Assembly (NCBI GenBank): GCA_035267185.1
Contig: DATFLY010000100.1
Location: forward strand, 1-5,694
Origin: JAUIBE01 sp035267185
Lineage (GTDB): Bacteria; Pseudomonadota; Gammaproteobacteria; Xanthomonadales; SZUA-36
Length of the DNA stretch: 5,694 nucleotides
Direction: 5' to 3'
The stretch's first letter is position 1; each line of letters begins with the position of its first letter. The notes under the pieces were generated by a model. It was not told the DNA's origin. It saw only the letters and a list, made by a program, of their open reading frames with translations, and did no database searches. Positions 1-5,694 of this stretch are shown here, piece by piece. The position numbers and the translations under genes are program-made.

Positions 1-1083
1 GCCATAGTCAACGATTTGCGAAACATCACCCGAGATCGAACCATTCGCGCCGGCAAAATAATCAAGGGTGAAAGTCTGGATAATGAAATGCGCCAGCACG
101 GTGCAATGGTTGTAGATGATCGAAGTAGTATATGTAGCTCCAGCCAGAGAACCTCCACAGGTGCCGTCAACAAAATCAATCAGGTATCCAACACCGGGAG
201 TTAGTGTGAATGCGGTTGTATTGCCATAAGTGACGTTTTGCGGTGTTGAAGGCGAAATGGTGCCGGTGCCTGACACCACTGAAGGTGTGACCTCACAGGT
301 TGCACAGGGAGTATAGGCAAAGGCGATGCCAGCCATCCCGGGGACATCTGTAATTCCGATCAGCGTTGCTGTGCCAGTGGCCGCGTCGACCGTCGCCAGC
401 GCTCGATTACCCGGTAATCCGCCATCGACTTTCAGGAGTGCCCAGAGCACATTGTCATCCGGGTTGGTTGCAAGTCCGGTTGCACCTGAAATGGTAAAGC
501 CGGCAAGTGTCATGGTCACCGAACTCAGCGTGCTGCCATCTGAAGGGTCCAGGATTCGCAAAAGATCATCACTTCTGGTCACTGCATACAGGGTGGAGCC
601 GATATACGCCACACCAGTGTGCGTGTTGGGAAAAGTAGGGCCAAGGTTGTTGACAACCCCTCCGGTCGTGATGGTGTGAAGGCCATTTGCGGAAATACGA
701 TCGCTGGCTGTAAAGACGCCCGATCCAGCATAAGTCAAGCCCGCAATTTCAGTAAAAGCGAAACCGGAAAGTGTAATCGATGAGGTCGCGAGGGTATCTA
801 GATCGATGGTTTCAAAAATCGGGCCTGGGCCCGTGTCAGTAGTGCCTGATGCGTGATACAACAAGCCATCATCACGGTTGAATGCGATTTCCTCGCCGTC
901 ATTTCCACTGCCCAGGCTCGTCACTAAAGTTGAACTGGCATCAGTCTTGCTCAGCTCAAAAAGAGTCTCCGAGGGCGTTCCGCCATCGCCTGTAACGCCA
1001 TAGAGCGTCGATGGAGTTCCACCCGCCTGCAGCTGGGTTGAAACCAGGACAGAAATAACAATGCTAAAAACAAGATTTTTCAC
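1..1083 (-). CDS. Secreted beta-propeller-like protein with C-terminal bacterial repeats, partial (3' end outside window)
   Basis: The frame is open for 361 codons from a GTG at 1083 to the left edge, without a stop. The upstream in-frame TGA at 1102-1104 leaves no other start, and no clear Shine-Dalgarno is seen. Residues 1-20 are a Sec signal peptide: K2, a hydrophobic core LVFSIVISVLV, and likely cleavage after LQA. Residues about 27-257 contain four or five spaced units of the form 'G-(I/V)-A-F ... LYAVT ... L..(I/L)D...G', for example GEEIAFNRDDGLLYHAS and HTGVAYIGSTLYAVT. These suggest a beta-propeller with NHL/YncE-like blades. A PCATC linker (259-263) leads into a unit resembling the InlB-B/Flg_new_2 'bacterial repeat' (about 265-334: GTISPSTPQNVTYG, TPGVGY, then C309 and C327, probably a disulfide). 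A second copy starts near 336 (AGANGSISG, VDYG). The protein is probably exported and anchored or adhesive through further repeats. The ligand is unknown. I see no enzyme motif. Confidence 0.85.
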   Translation of the reverse strand, partial: MKNLVFSIVISVLVSTQLQAGGTPSTLYGVTGDGGTPSETLFELSKTDASSTLVTSLGSGNDGEEIAFNRDDGLLYHASGTTDTGPGPIFETIDLDTLATSSITLSGFAFTEIAGLTYAGSGVFTASDRISANGLHTITTGGVVNNLGPTFPNTHTGVAYIGSTLYAVTRSDDLLRILDPSDGSTLSSVTMTLAGFTISGATGLATNPDDNVLWALLKVDGGLPGNRALATVDAATGTATLIGITDVPGMAGIAFAYTPCATCEVTPSVVSGTGTISPSTPQNVTYGNTTAFTLTPGVGYLIDFVDGTCGGSLAGATYTTSIIYNHCTVLAHFIIQTFTLDYFAGANGSISGDVSQIVDYG

Positions 1084-1119
1084 GAACTTAACAGCGAACC
1101 CTCAAACACTACTCCACCA

Positions 1120-1125
1120 ATTGTA
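1120..1125 (-). promoter_or_regulatory. Possible -10 element for the secreted protein gene
   Basis: On the minus strand this reads TACAAT, one base from the TATAAT consensus. It lies 36 bp upstream of the GTG start and would give a short leader of about 30 nt. No convincing -35 hexamer is found 16-18 bp further upstream, where an A/T-rich run of eight T lies instead. This is a weak call based on one hexamer. Confidence 0.2.
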
Positions 1126-1136
1126 GTACCTGATCT

Positions 1137-1169
1137 AAAAAAAATCTTTGAACATCGTCTCACGACGAT
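1137..1169 (-). terminator. Weak terminator candidate after the glycosyltransferase gene
   Basis: Read on the minus strand, ATCGT and ACGAT (1165-1169 and 1154-1158) can form a 5-bp stem around a 6-nt loop, about 70 nt after the glycosyltransferase stop. A run of eight T follows at 1144-1137. The T run starts 9 nt beyond the stem rather than directly after it, and the stem is short, so this departs from a canonical intrinsic terminator. If real, it would separate transcription of the glycosyltransferase from the secreted protein gene. Confidence 0.25.
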
Positions 1170-1241
1170 TTGTCATGAAAATTATCTGCTGAAACTGAAT
1201 GCTGTATTTATTGGATAAAGAGGGAGGTTGAAACTGTAAAT

Positions 1242-2459
1242 CTACTGAGCGACTCCCAGCTGATCGCTGGAATCAGACCAGTCATCCAGCACAGTGTGGC
1301 AGGTGCTGATTATTGTATCGACCGTCTGTTGCGGGCCACGCTGCTTGATTTCGTGAGCAAGACCATGAGCGCGCTCAGCCATTCGACGATCAGCGATCAT
1401 GGCAGCCAGCACTCTTGGCAGGCCCTGGGCTGAATTGCCCTGGCAGGTAAGAATTTGACCGCAACCACGTGCAACAACAGCATCAGCCATCAGGCGTGAT
1501 TCCATCTGGGTGGGAATCAGGATCTGCGGCCGTCCGGCACTAAGGGCCGCGCAGCAGGTTCCGTTGCTGCCGTGGTGAATCACCATGCTGGAACGCGACA
1601 AAATTTCATCGAAAGGCTGGAATTTACGATGAATCGTCAGGCCGGGGCGCTGCAGCGCCCGGGCAACATCATCATTGATGCCCTTCACGAACACTTCGCC
1701 GCTCATCCGGCTGGCTTTCAAACCCTGCAGTACAGGCCAGGTGGTCTCATGAACAAGATCAAGGTAGGCGAAGAAATGCGGTGAACCCTCAGGCAGACTT
1801 TGGGGTTCCTGTAATCCACGCACCGGACCGATGACCGGATCGCGACGCAGATCAGGGTACGGATCGAGTTCTGGTAATGAACAGACCAGGCGCCCCGCTG
1901 TTCTGAAAGGCTCAGTAACGGTTGCAGGCATTGGAAGGCCATTGTCACGCTGAACAGCCCTCATAATTCTCAGCACGTGAGAAGGGTCAACCTGGGGCTT
2001 ACCACCCTTTCGAAAGACTGGAAACTGCGGGCTGTGAGCTGGTGGAAGCGTAAATCCATCGGCAACCTGGACGACCGGATAGCGCCCAAAACACGCCATC
2101 ATCAGTACCGGAGAATGGTCAGCGATCACCAGGTCAGGCTGGGCATGATCGAGTAGCGTCTTCCAGCTTCTGATGCCGACATCGAGGGTCTGCCGATCGT
2201 AAAAACCGGCAATGCACATGATGTCCAGGTAAGTCGAAAGTGGCGCAAGATTTTTATGACCAGGAATGTTTGCAACAAGGTCAGGAACTGGTAGCACCGC
2301 GCGTGGCTTACCGGCCAGCATTGCGGCATTTTCGCGGATATTGCGAAGGAACAAGGTGACGCGGTGGCCCCTGGCTTCAAGTGCACGAACGACAGGCAAC
2401 AGCCGGTACAAGTGACCGTGACCGCCACCGAGTTCATACCCGACCATGATATGTGCCAT
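1242..2459 (-). CDS. GT-B fold glycosyltransferase, UGT/MGT (GT1-like) family
   Basis: The protein has 405 residues, a normal length for two-domain GT-B enzymes that move a sugar from a nucleotide-sugar donor to an acceptor. The N-terminal acceptor domain begins with ELGGGHGHLYRLLPVVRALEARGH (split here as ELGGGHGHLY at 9-18 and the following helix), the glycine-rich opening of this family, and has PDLVIADHSP at 108-117. The C-terminal donor domain carries the UGT signature at about 295-334: HHGSNGT (295-301), then AGRPQILIP and a closing GCG. The usual acidic-Gln pair that contacts the donor sugar reads E320-S321, so the Gln is replaced. The ATG at 2459 is chosen because family members open with 'MA-ILxxxELGGG'; ribosome binding is weak (GAG about 9 nt upstream). 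There is no signal peptide or membrane segment, so it is cytoplasmic. It lies between the secreted protein and the AsnB-type gene on the same strand. Donor and acceptor cannot be told from sequence; a lipid, glycan or natural product acceptor is possible. Confidence 0.88.
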   Translation of the reverse strand: MAHIMVGYELGGGHGHLYRLLPVVRALEARGHRVTLFLRNIRENAAMLAGKPRAVLPVPDLVANIPGHKNLAPLSTYLDIMCIAGFYDRQTLDVGIRSWKTLLDHAQPDLVIADHSPVLMMACFGRYPVVQVADGFTLPPAHSPQFPVFRKGGKPQVDPSHVLRIMRAVQRDNGLPMPATVTEPFRTAGRLVCSLPELDPYPDLRRDPVIGPVRGLQEPQSLPEGSPHFFAYLDLVHETTWPVLQGLKASRMSGEVFVKGINDDVARALQRPGLTIHRKFQPFDEILSRSSMVIHHGSNGTCCAALSAGRPQILIPTQMESRLMADAVVARGCGQILTCQGNSAQGLPRVLAAMIADRRMAERAHGLAHEIKQRGPQQTVDTIISTCHTVLDDWSDSSDQLGVAQ

Positions 2460-2480
2460 ATCGCGCGACTCAAATTGTTT

Positions 2481-2501
2481 GCGTCTTAATAGTTCTGACG
2501 C
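2481..2501 (-). repeat. Inverted repeat in the leader of the glycosyltransferase gene
   Basis: GCGTC at 2481-2485 and GACGC at 2497-2501 are exact complements separated by 11 nt. They lie 22-42 nt upstream of the glycosyltransferase ATG. This could be an operator or a leader hairpin in the mRNA. The arms are only 5 bp, so chance is a real possibility. The remainder of the 231-bp gap shows no convincing promoter pair. Confidence 0.3.
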
Positions 2502-2653
2502 TATTTAGTGCATAAAAGTTACGAGCGATTTTGTAATCTGCGATGAATTGTCTGCCAGCCACGTCAAACGGATCGCCCAAACAGCCTCAACGAGTCTGAT
2601 TTACCGTATCAGTCTGAAACAGTGCCAAAGGTTGGGTTCTGGTCAGGTTAGTG

Positions 2654-2672
2654 CAAATTTTTTTGCGGAATT
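2654..2672 (+). repeat. Imperfect inverted repeat flanking the AsnB-type gene, downstream copy
   Basis: This reads CAAATTTTTTTGCGGAATT. Its partner, read on the minus strand at 4648-4634, is CAAATTTGCGGAATT, the same 15 bases without four of the T. The uninterrupted shared core is 11 bp (TTTGCGGAATT, 2662-2672). This copy lies 18 bp beyond the stop codon of the synthetase gene. It also contains a local hairpin GCAAA-TTTT-TTTGC (2653-2666) that lacks a T tail in the minus direction, so it is not a clear terminator. Confidence 0.45.
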
Positions 2673-2690
2673 CAAAGCCTGCTCTGTTTT

Positions 2691-4622
2691 TCAGATTTGT
2701 GATGAAAAGCCAAAGCGCTGGTGCATAAAAATAAGGCTCATGGCAAACAGGGTTTCAGGCTCAAGAGACCTGCACTGTTGCCTGGATGCCGCTGATAATT
2801 GATCGGCCAGTTTCAGGATCGCTTTCTGATCCAGCACAGGCACAGACTTTGCAGTTTCACTGCGGAGCGAATCCTGGGCCAGATCTGAAAACCCCGATCC
2901 ATTGAACAAATCGACCGGTGGACTCAGGAAAGGATGCTTTTGACGGTTTAACACCCGGGGTGTGACCAGATCCTGAACCGCCTGGCGCAAAAGGTACTTC
3001 TCAACCCCATCCCTGATTTTCAGATCAACAGGCACGGAATTGAGAAACTCGCCAACCTTGTGATCCAGGAAAGGGACCCTGCCTTCAACTGAATGTGCCA
3101 TCTCACTGCGATCACCAAGCACACTCAGTATGTAATTGGGCAACATGCTCTTTGCCCAAAGATAGGCGGATTGTTCAACAACACCCCGACAGGCCAGCTT
3201 TTCCCTGATATCAACCTGGGACAGGAGTGGCCCTACCGGATCTGCAGAGGTTGCTTCCGAGAGCAGGCCATAATTCAAAGGAAAACTCTTTGAGGCCAGT
3301 CGCGATAAGTGCACATGCAGCCAGGAAGGTGTGAATCCCAATTCGGAATCAAGACGTGCTGAACTTGTTATCGGACCATCAGCCAGTAGCAGCCCTTTCG
3401 ATACAACGTTATCGTTCATCAGTTGCTGAACCTGCATCTGCCTTTGATGATGCGAGGCGTTCCCCTGGCCGTGAAGCCAAAGATCCTGTCGAAACTGGGG
3501 GTAGCCGAATAACGTTTCATCAGCCCCCTCGCCGGTCAGAACAACCTTGATTCCCGCATCGCGAACCACCCGGCTGAGCTGGAATTTGGCGATGCCATGT
3601 GCATTTGTGGCATGAGTTTCTGCCTGGTACACATAATCGGCAAAACTATCAGCAAGGTCCCTGCAATCAACCAGGTGTTCATGATGATCCGCATTGGTGA
3701 AGTCAGCCGCATTCGCAGCAACATCGCTTTCGTCATATACCTCCTCAGAAAACCTGAGGGTAAATGTTTTGACGGGCCTGTTTGAAATTCTTGCGGCCAG
3801 CCCGAGAACTGCACTGGAATCGAGGCCACCACTCAGGTAACAGGCAACGGGTACATCGGCGCGCAGTCGCAGGCGAACAGACTCTTCGAGCTCTGTTCTC
3901 AAGCGCCGTACCAGGACATCCTCGGGTACTGGCTGAACTTCAGCACCCGGTACGGGATAATCGATATCCCAGTATTGTTGCAGGTGCAAACCATGCTCAT
4001 CGAAGCGCAGGAAGTGGCCCGGCTCCAGTGCACTGATGCCCTTAAATGGTGTCCGGTCAGCGCCGCGCAGACCGTTTCCCAGGTATACGCTTTCGAAGTC
4101 CCAAATAGCAGGAACGCCAAGAGCGATCAGTGCCTTGATTTCTGAAGCGATATAGAGGGTTTCATGATGGATACTGTAATAAAGGGGTTTGACGCCGTAT
4201 CGGTCACGAAAAGCATAAAGCGCCTTTTTATTTTCATCCCACAGAACAAAGGCAAATTCGCCCCGCAGGTGATCCACAGCCCCGGCACCGTATTCTTCAA
4301 ACAAATGCAGCGCTATTTCGCTGTCTGAACGGGTGCGAAAACGATGGCCCCTGCTCTCCAGTTCTCGGCGCTGACGCTCAAAATCGTAGAATTCACCGTT
4401 CACCACAATGTGAAATTTGTTGGTTTCGTTGGGTATGGGCTGCGCACCTGTCTCAAGGTCAATAACGCTAAGTCGTGTATGCCCCAACGCCACGGTTCGA
4501 TCTTTCGAATACCAGCTGCCTCGTCCATCCGGACCACGATGATTCAAACTGGCAATGCCACGCTCCAGGCACCCCTCGGCAACCGGACCGTTTCGTGAAA
4601 CGATGGCAACAACACCACACAT
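2691..4622 (-). CDS. asnB: Asparagine synthase (glutamine-hydrolysing) family amidotransferase
   Basis: The 643-residue protein joins a class II glutaminase domain (about 2-210) to an ATP-dependent synthetase domain (about 235-640). The family makes ammonia from glutamine, channels it inside the enzyme, and amidates an adenylated carboxylate, usually aspartate. The start is placed at the ATG giving MCGVVAIV, because Cys2 must become the N-terminal nucleophile. A TTG seven codons upstream (4643) would bury it. Visible motifs are LNHRGPD (26-32), R50, NGEFYD (75-80), SDSE (99-102), the pyrophosphate loop SGGLDSS (264-270), LTGEGADE (362-369), RVPFLD (515-520) and EKYLLR (541-546) with the likely catalytic Lys542. 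All key residues are present, so it should be active. At about 640 residues it is longer than E. coli AsnB (about 550) and closer to the AsnB/AsnO-like and WbpS-like proteins found in glycan and secondary-metabolite loci. The neighbouring glycosyltransferase makes a non-asparagine substrate plausible but unproven. It is cytoplasmic and divergent from feoA. Confidence 0.95.
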   Translation of the reverse strand: MCGVVAIVSRNGPVAEGCLERGIASLNHRGPDGRGSWYSKDRTVALGHTRLSVIDLETGAQPIPNETNKFHIVVNGEFYDFERQRRELESRGHRFRTRSDSEIALHLFEEYGAGAVDHLRGEFAFVLWDENKKALYAFRDRYGVKPLYYSIHHETLYIASEIKALIALGVPAIWDFESVYLGNGLRGADRTPFKGISALEPGHFLRFDEHGLHLQQYWDIDYPVPGAEVQPVPEDVLVRRLRTELEESVRLRLRADVPVACYLSGGLDSSAVLGLAARISNRPVKTFTLRFSEEVYDESDVAANAADFTNADHHEHLVDCRDLADSFADYVYQAETHATNAHGIAKFQLSRVVRDAGIKVVLTGEGADETLFGYPQFRQDLWLHGQGNASHHQRQMQVQQLMNDNVVSKGLLLADGPITSSARLDSELGFTPSWLHVHLSRLASKSFPLNYGLLSEATSADPVGPLLSQVDIREKLACRGVVEQSAYLWAKSMLPNYILSVLGDRSEMAHSVEGRVPFLDHKVGEFLNSVPVDLKIRDGVEKYLLRQAVQDLVTPRVLNRQKHPFLSPPVDLFNGSGFSDLAQDSLRSETAKSVPVLDQKAILKLADQLSAASRQQCRSLEPETLFAMSLIFMHQRFGFSSQI

Positions 4623-4633
4623 GAATTTTTCGC

Positions 4634-4648
4634 AATTCCGCAAATTTG
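4634..4648 (-). repeat. Imperfect inverted repeat flanking the AsnB-type gene, upstream copy
   Basis: On the minus strand this reads CAAATTTGCGGAATT and ends 11 bp before the ATG of the synthetase gene, so it lies in its leader. It is the inverted partner of 2654-2672, which has four additional T. The block CAAATTTG (4641-4648) is itself palindromic. The two copies sit just outside the two ends of the gene. They could be an insertion scar, a shared protein-binding site, or coincidence. Confidence 0.45.
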
Positions 4649-4681
4649 ATATGAGTCAGTGTTGCTTTGCTGCGCTTGATT

Positions 4682-4687
4682 TACAAT
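4682..4687 (+). promoter_or_regulatory. Possible -10 element of the feo promoter
   Basis: TACAAT differs from the TATAAT consensus by one base. Transcription would start near 4694, immediately before the Fur box at 4697, an arrangement that would let bound Fur block RNA polymerase. No good -35 hexamer stands at 16-18 bp; TTGCTT at 4662-4667 is only 14 bp away. This is tentative. Confidence 0.3.
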
Positions 4688-4696
4688 CATCTTTTT

Positions 4697-4717
4697 AAAT
4701 GAGAACAAATCTCATTT
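4697..4717. promoter_or_regulatory. Fur box (ferric uptake regulator operator)
   Basis: The arms AAATGAGA (4697-4704) and TCTCATTT (4710-4717) are perfect 8-bp inverted repeats around the 5-nt centre ACAAA. The inner 19 bp agree at 16 positions with AATGAGAATCATTCTCATT, a classical strong Fur operator, by my alignment. The site ends 19 bp before the feoA ATG, as expected for iron-dependent repression of ferrous iron uptake: Fur with Fe2+ binds when iron is plentiful and shuts the operon off. It also lies 74 bp upstream of the divergent synthetase gene, which it may or may not affect. Confidence 0.88.
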
Positions 4718-4736
4718 ACAACAGCAGACCGAACTG

Positions 4737-4973
4737 ATGACACTCGCAGATCTCAAGCCAGGGCAACATGCCTCGATCAAGTCAATCGATACCAGTCAGT
4801 CGGAGGTGGTACGCCTCATGAAACTGGGACTAATTGAGAATGTACCGATCCAGGTGCGTGATTCAGCCATTGGTGGAGATCCCATGGAAATCAGGGTCAT
4901 GGGGTGTTCTATATCGATCAGGCGACAACAGGCCCGTTCCTTCGTCGTCAAACTGCCAGAGTCAGATGGCTGA
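4737..4973 (+). CDS. feoA: FeoA family ferrous iron transport accessory protein
   Basis: The 78-residue protein is the usual size for FeoA, a small cytoplasmic SH3-like beta-barrel that assists the FeoB Fe2+ transporter, probably by contacting its cytoplasmic part. Family features are the opening MTLADLKPGQ (1-10), the helix and turn RLMKLGLIENVP (26-37), and the C-terminal strand region GGDPMEIRVMGCSISIRRQQA (split at 46-56 and 57-66), followed by FVVKL. The start is the only ATG that fits this N-terminus; the ribosome site is weak. It is the first gene after the Fur box, and its last 8 nt overlap feoB, so translational coupling is likely. Confidence 0.95.
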   Translation: MTLADLKPGQHASIKSIDTSQSEVVRLMKLGLIENVPIQVRDSAIGGDPMEIRVMGCSISIRRQQARSFVVKLPESDG

Positions 4974-5694
4974 AAGCATAACGTCCAGCGTCAATATCAG
5001 CGACATTGCAATCCGGCGCAAACCGGGCGCATCCGTGGCGATTATAGGCAATCCCAATTCCGGAAAAAGCACACTCTTTAACCGGCTGACCGGCCTGCGA
5101 CAGACAACCGGAAACTATCCGGGCGTCACAGTGGAAAAGCATGTTGGCAGTGTCCAACTGGAAAAATCGGCTGTTTCCCTGGTAGATCTTCCTGGTACTT
5201 ACTGTCTCAATGGCCAGTCATTGGATGAACGCATTGCTGTGGACGTTCTGCTGGGCCGACTTCCTGGACAGGAAAGACCGGATGCAGTCCTTTTCGTCCT
5301 GGACGCGTCACAACCCTACCAGGGTCTTTACTTGCTGGAACACGTATTGGAAATCGGCATCCCGACAATTGTGGCGCTGACCATGAGTGACGTGGCAGAG
5401 GCAAACGGCATCTCAACTGATACCCGGGCATTGGGGCAGCGACTGGGGGGAATTGAAGTTGTCCCTGTGGACGCAACCAGTGGCAGCGGGATCGGGCAAC
5501 TCAGACAGGTTCTGGAAAGAGTCACCAGTGACCGAGCTCCATTTCGGCCGAAACCACGATCCTGGCCCGCTCTGGGTGAAAGTGCTGATCGCCTGAGCAC
5601 GAACATAAGCCTAAGCGCAAGCGCAAACACATCCGATCAAATGGACCGCATTGATGTGATTCATGCATTGTTGAATCCTGAAAGCGACCTTGCA
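4966..5694 (+). CDS. feoB: FeoB ferrous iron transporter, N-terminal G-protein domain, partial (3' end outside window)
   Basis: Only the first 243 codons are present; full FeoB proteins have about 600-800 residues, with the membrane permease part after the G domain. FeoB brings Fe2+ across the inner membrane. Seen here are G1 GNPNSGKS (28-35), the G2 region GNYPGVTVE (49-57, Thr55) and G3 DLPG (74-77), all FeoB-typical. G4 reads TMSD (139-142), where the family normally has NMxD, and G5 reads VDATS (168-172), where an SA pair is expected. Both contact the guanine base, so nucleotide specificity or affinity may be altered. A Ser/Ala/Asn-rich stretch (about 210-224) follows, probably a linker towards the helical domain. 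The ATG at 4966 lies inside the feoA stop region (8-nt overlap), which supports coupled translation. About 22 residues precede the first G-domain strand, somewhat more than in many FeoB proteins. Expression should follow the Fur box upstream of feoA. Confidence 0.95.
   Translation, partial: MAESITSSVNISDIAIRRKPGASVAIIGNPNSGKSTLFNRLTGLRQTTGNYPGVTVEKHVGSVQLEKSAVSLVDLPGTYCLNGQSLDERIAVDVLLGRLPGQERPDAVLFVLDASQPYQGLYLLEHVLEIGIPTIVALTMSDVAEANGISTDTRALGQRLGGIEVVPVDATSGSGIGQLRQVLERVTSDRAPFRPKPRSWPALGESADRLSTNISLSASANTSDQMDRIDVIHALLNPESDLA

Noticed and set aside
326..679. Open frame of 117 codons on the plus strand
   Set aside because: It lies antisense to the secreted protein gene, whose frame has a signal peptide and recognisable repeats. 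The plus-strand product has low-complexity Val/Ser/Pro composition and no recognisable domain.
2126..2473. Open frame of 115 codons on the minus strand starting upstream of the glycosyltransferase ATG
   Set aside because: It overlaps the clear glycosyltransferase in another frame, has no recognisable motif and is rich in Cys, Trp and Ser, as expected of an out-of-frame shadow.
2597..2613. CTGAT/ATCAG inverted repeat between the synthetase and glycosyltransferase genes
   Set aside because: Five-base arms, a mismatch at both inner and outer edges, and no T tail. This is within chance expectation.
2653..2666. Hairpin GCAAA-TTTT-TTTGC as terminator of the synthetase gene
   Set aside because: The stem is A/T-rich with only two G-C pairs, and in the minus direction no T run follows it. 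It is recorded only as part of the flanking repeat.
2548..2802. Open frame of 84 codons on the plus strand covering the gap after the synthetase gene
   Set aside because: It runs antisense into the 3' end of the synthetase gene, has no ribosome site that stands out and no recognisable protein features.
4620..4643. Longer start (TTG at 4643) for the asparagine synthetase gene
   Set aside because: It would add seven residues before Met-Cys-Gly and so block the N-terminal Cys nucleophile of the glutaminase domain. The ATG at 4622 is used instead.
1..5694. Mobile element, CRISPR array or tRNA gene
   Set aside because: No transposase or integrase frame, no regularly spaced direct repeats and no tRNA-like cloverleaf or CCA end were seen on either strand.

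Overview
The window looks like chromosomal DNA from a Gram-negative bacterium, most likely a gammaproteobacterium. The grounds are a feoA-feoB pair, a Fur box of the type common in Pseudomonas and Vibrio relatives, a Sec-exported protein carrying the 'bacterial repeat' (InlB-B/Flg_new_2-like) fold, and base composition that looks mid-range by eye. No species can be named from the sequence alone. There are no RNA genes, CRISPR arrays or transposase genes. Five protein genes fill the window, and no stretch above 300 bp lacks a gene.

Left part, minus strand. Positions 1083 to 1 hold the first 361 codons of a secreted protein with a GTG start. It has a signal peptide, a beta-propeller-like domain, then one bacterial repeat unit and the beginning of another. 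The gene runs off the left edge. A 158-bp gap separates it from a 405-residue GT-B glycosyltransferase of the UGT/MGT type (1242-2459). After a further 231-bp gap comes a 643-residue glutamine-dependent asparagine synthetase family protein (2691-4622). The wide gaps mean co-transcription of these three genes is possible but not shown. A glycosyltransferase next to an AsnB-type amidotransferase is compatible with making or amidating a surface glycan or secondary metabolite. Plain asparagine synthesis is the alternative.

Right part, plus strand. A 114-bp divergent intergenic region (4623-4736) carries a near-perfect palindromic Fur box. It leads into feoA (4737-4973) and feoB (from 4966, cut at the right edge), which overlap by 8 nt and form a ferrous iron uptake operon. 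The Fur box lies 19 bp from feoA and 74 bp from the divergent synthetase gene, so both could in principle respond to iron.

The points most worth a second look are the unusual guanine-specificity motifs in the FeoB G domain (TMSD instead of NMxD in G4, DAT instead of SA in G5), an imperfect inverted repeat of 15 and 19 bp sitting just outside both ends of the synthetase gene, the Fur box in the shared control region, and the modular truncated surface protein. I do not see clear evidence of a wholly new biological system.
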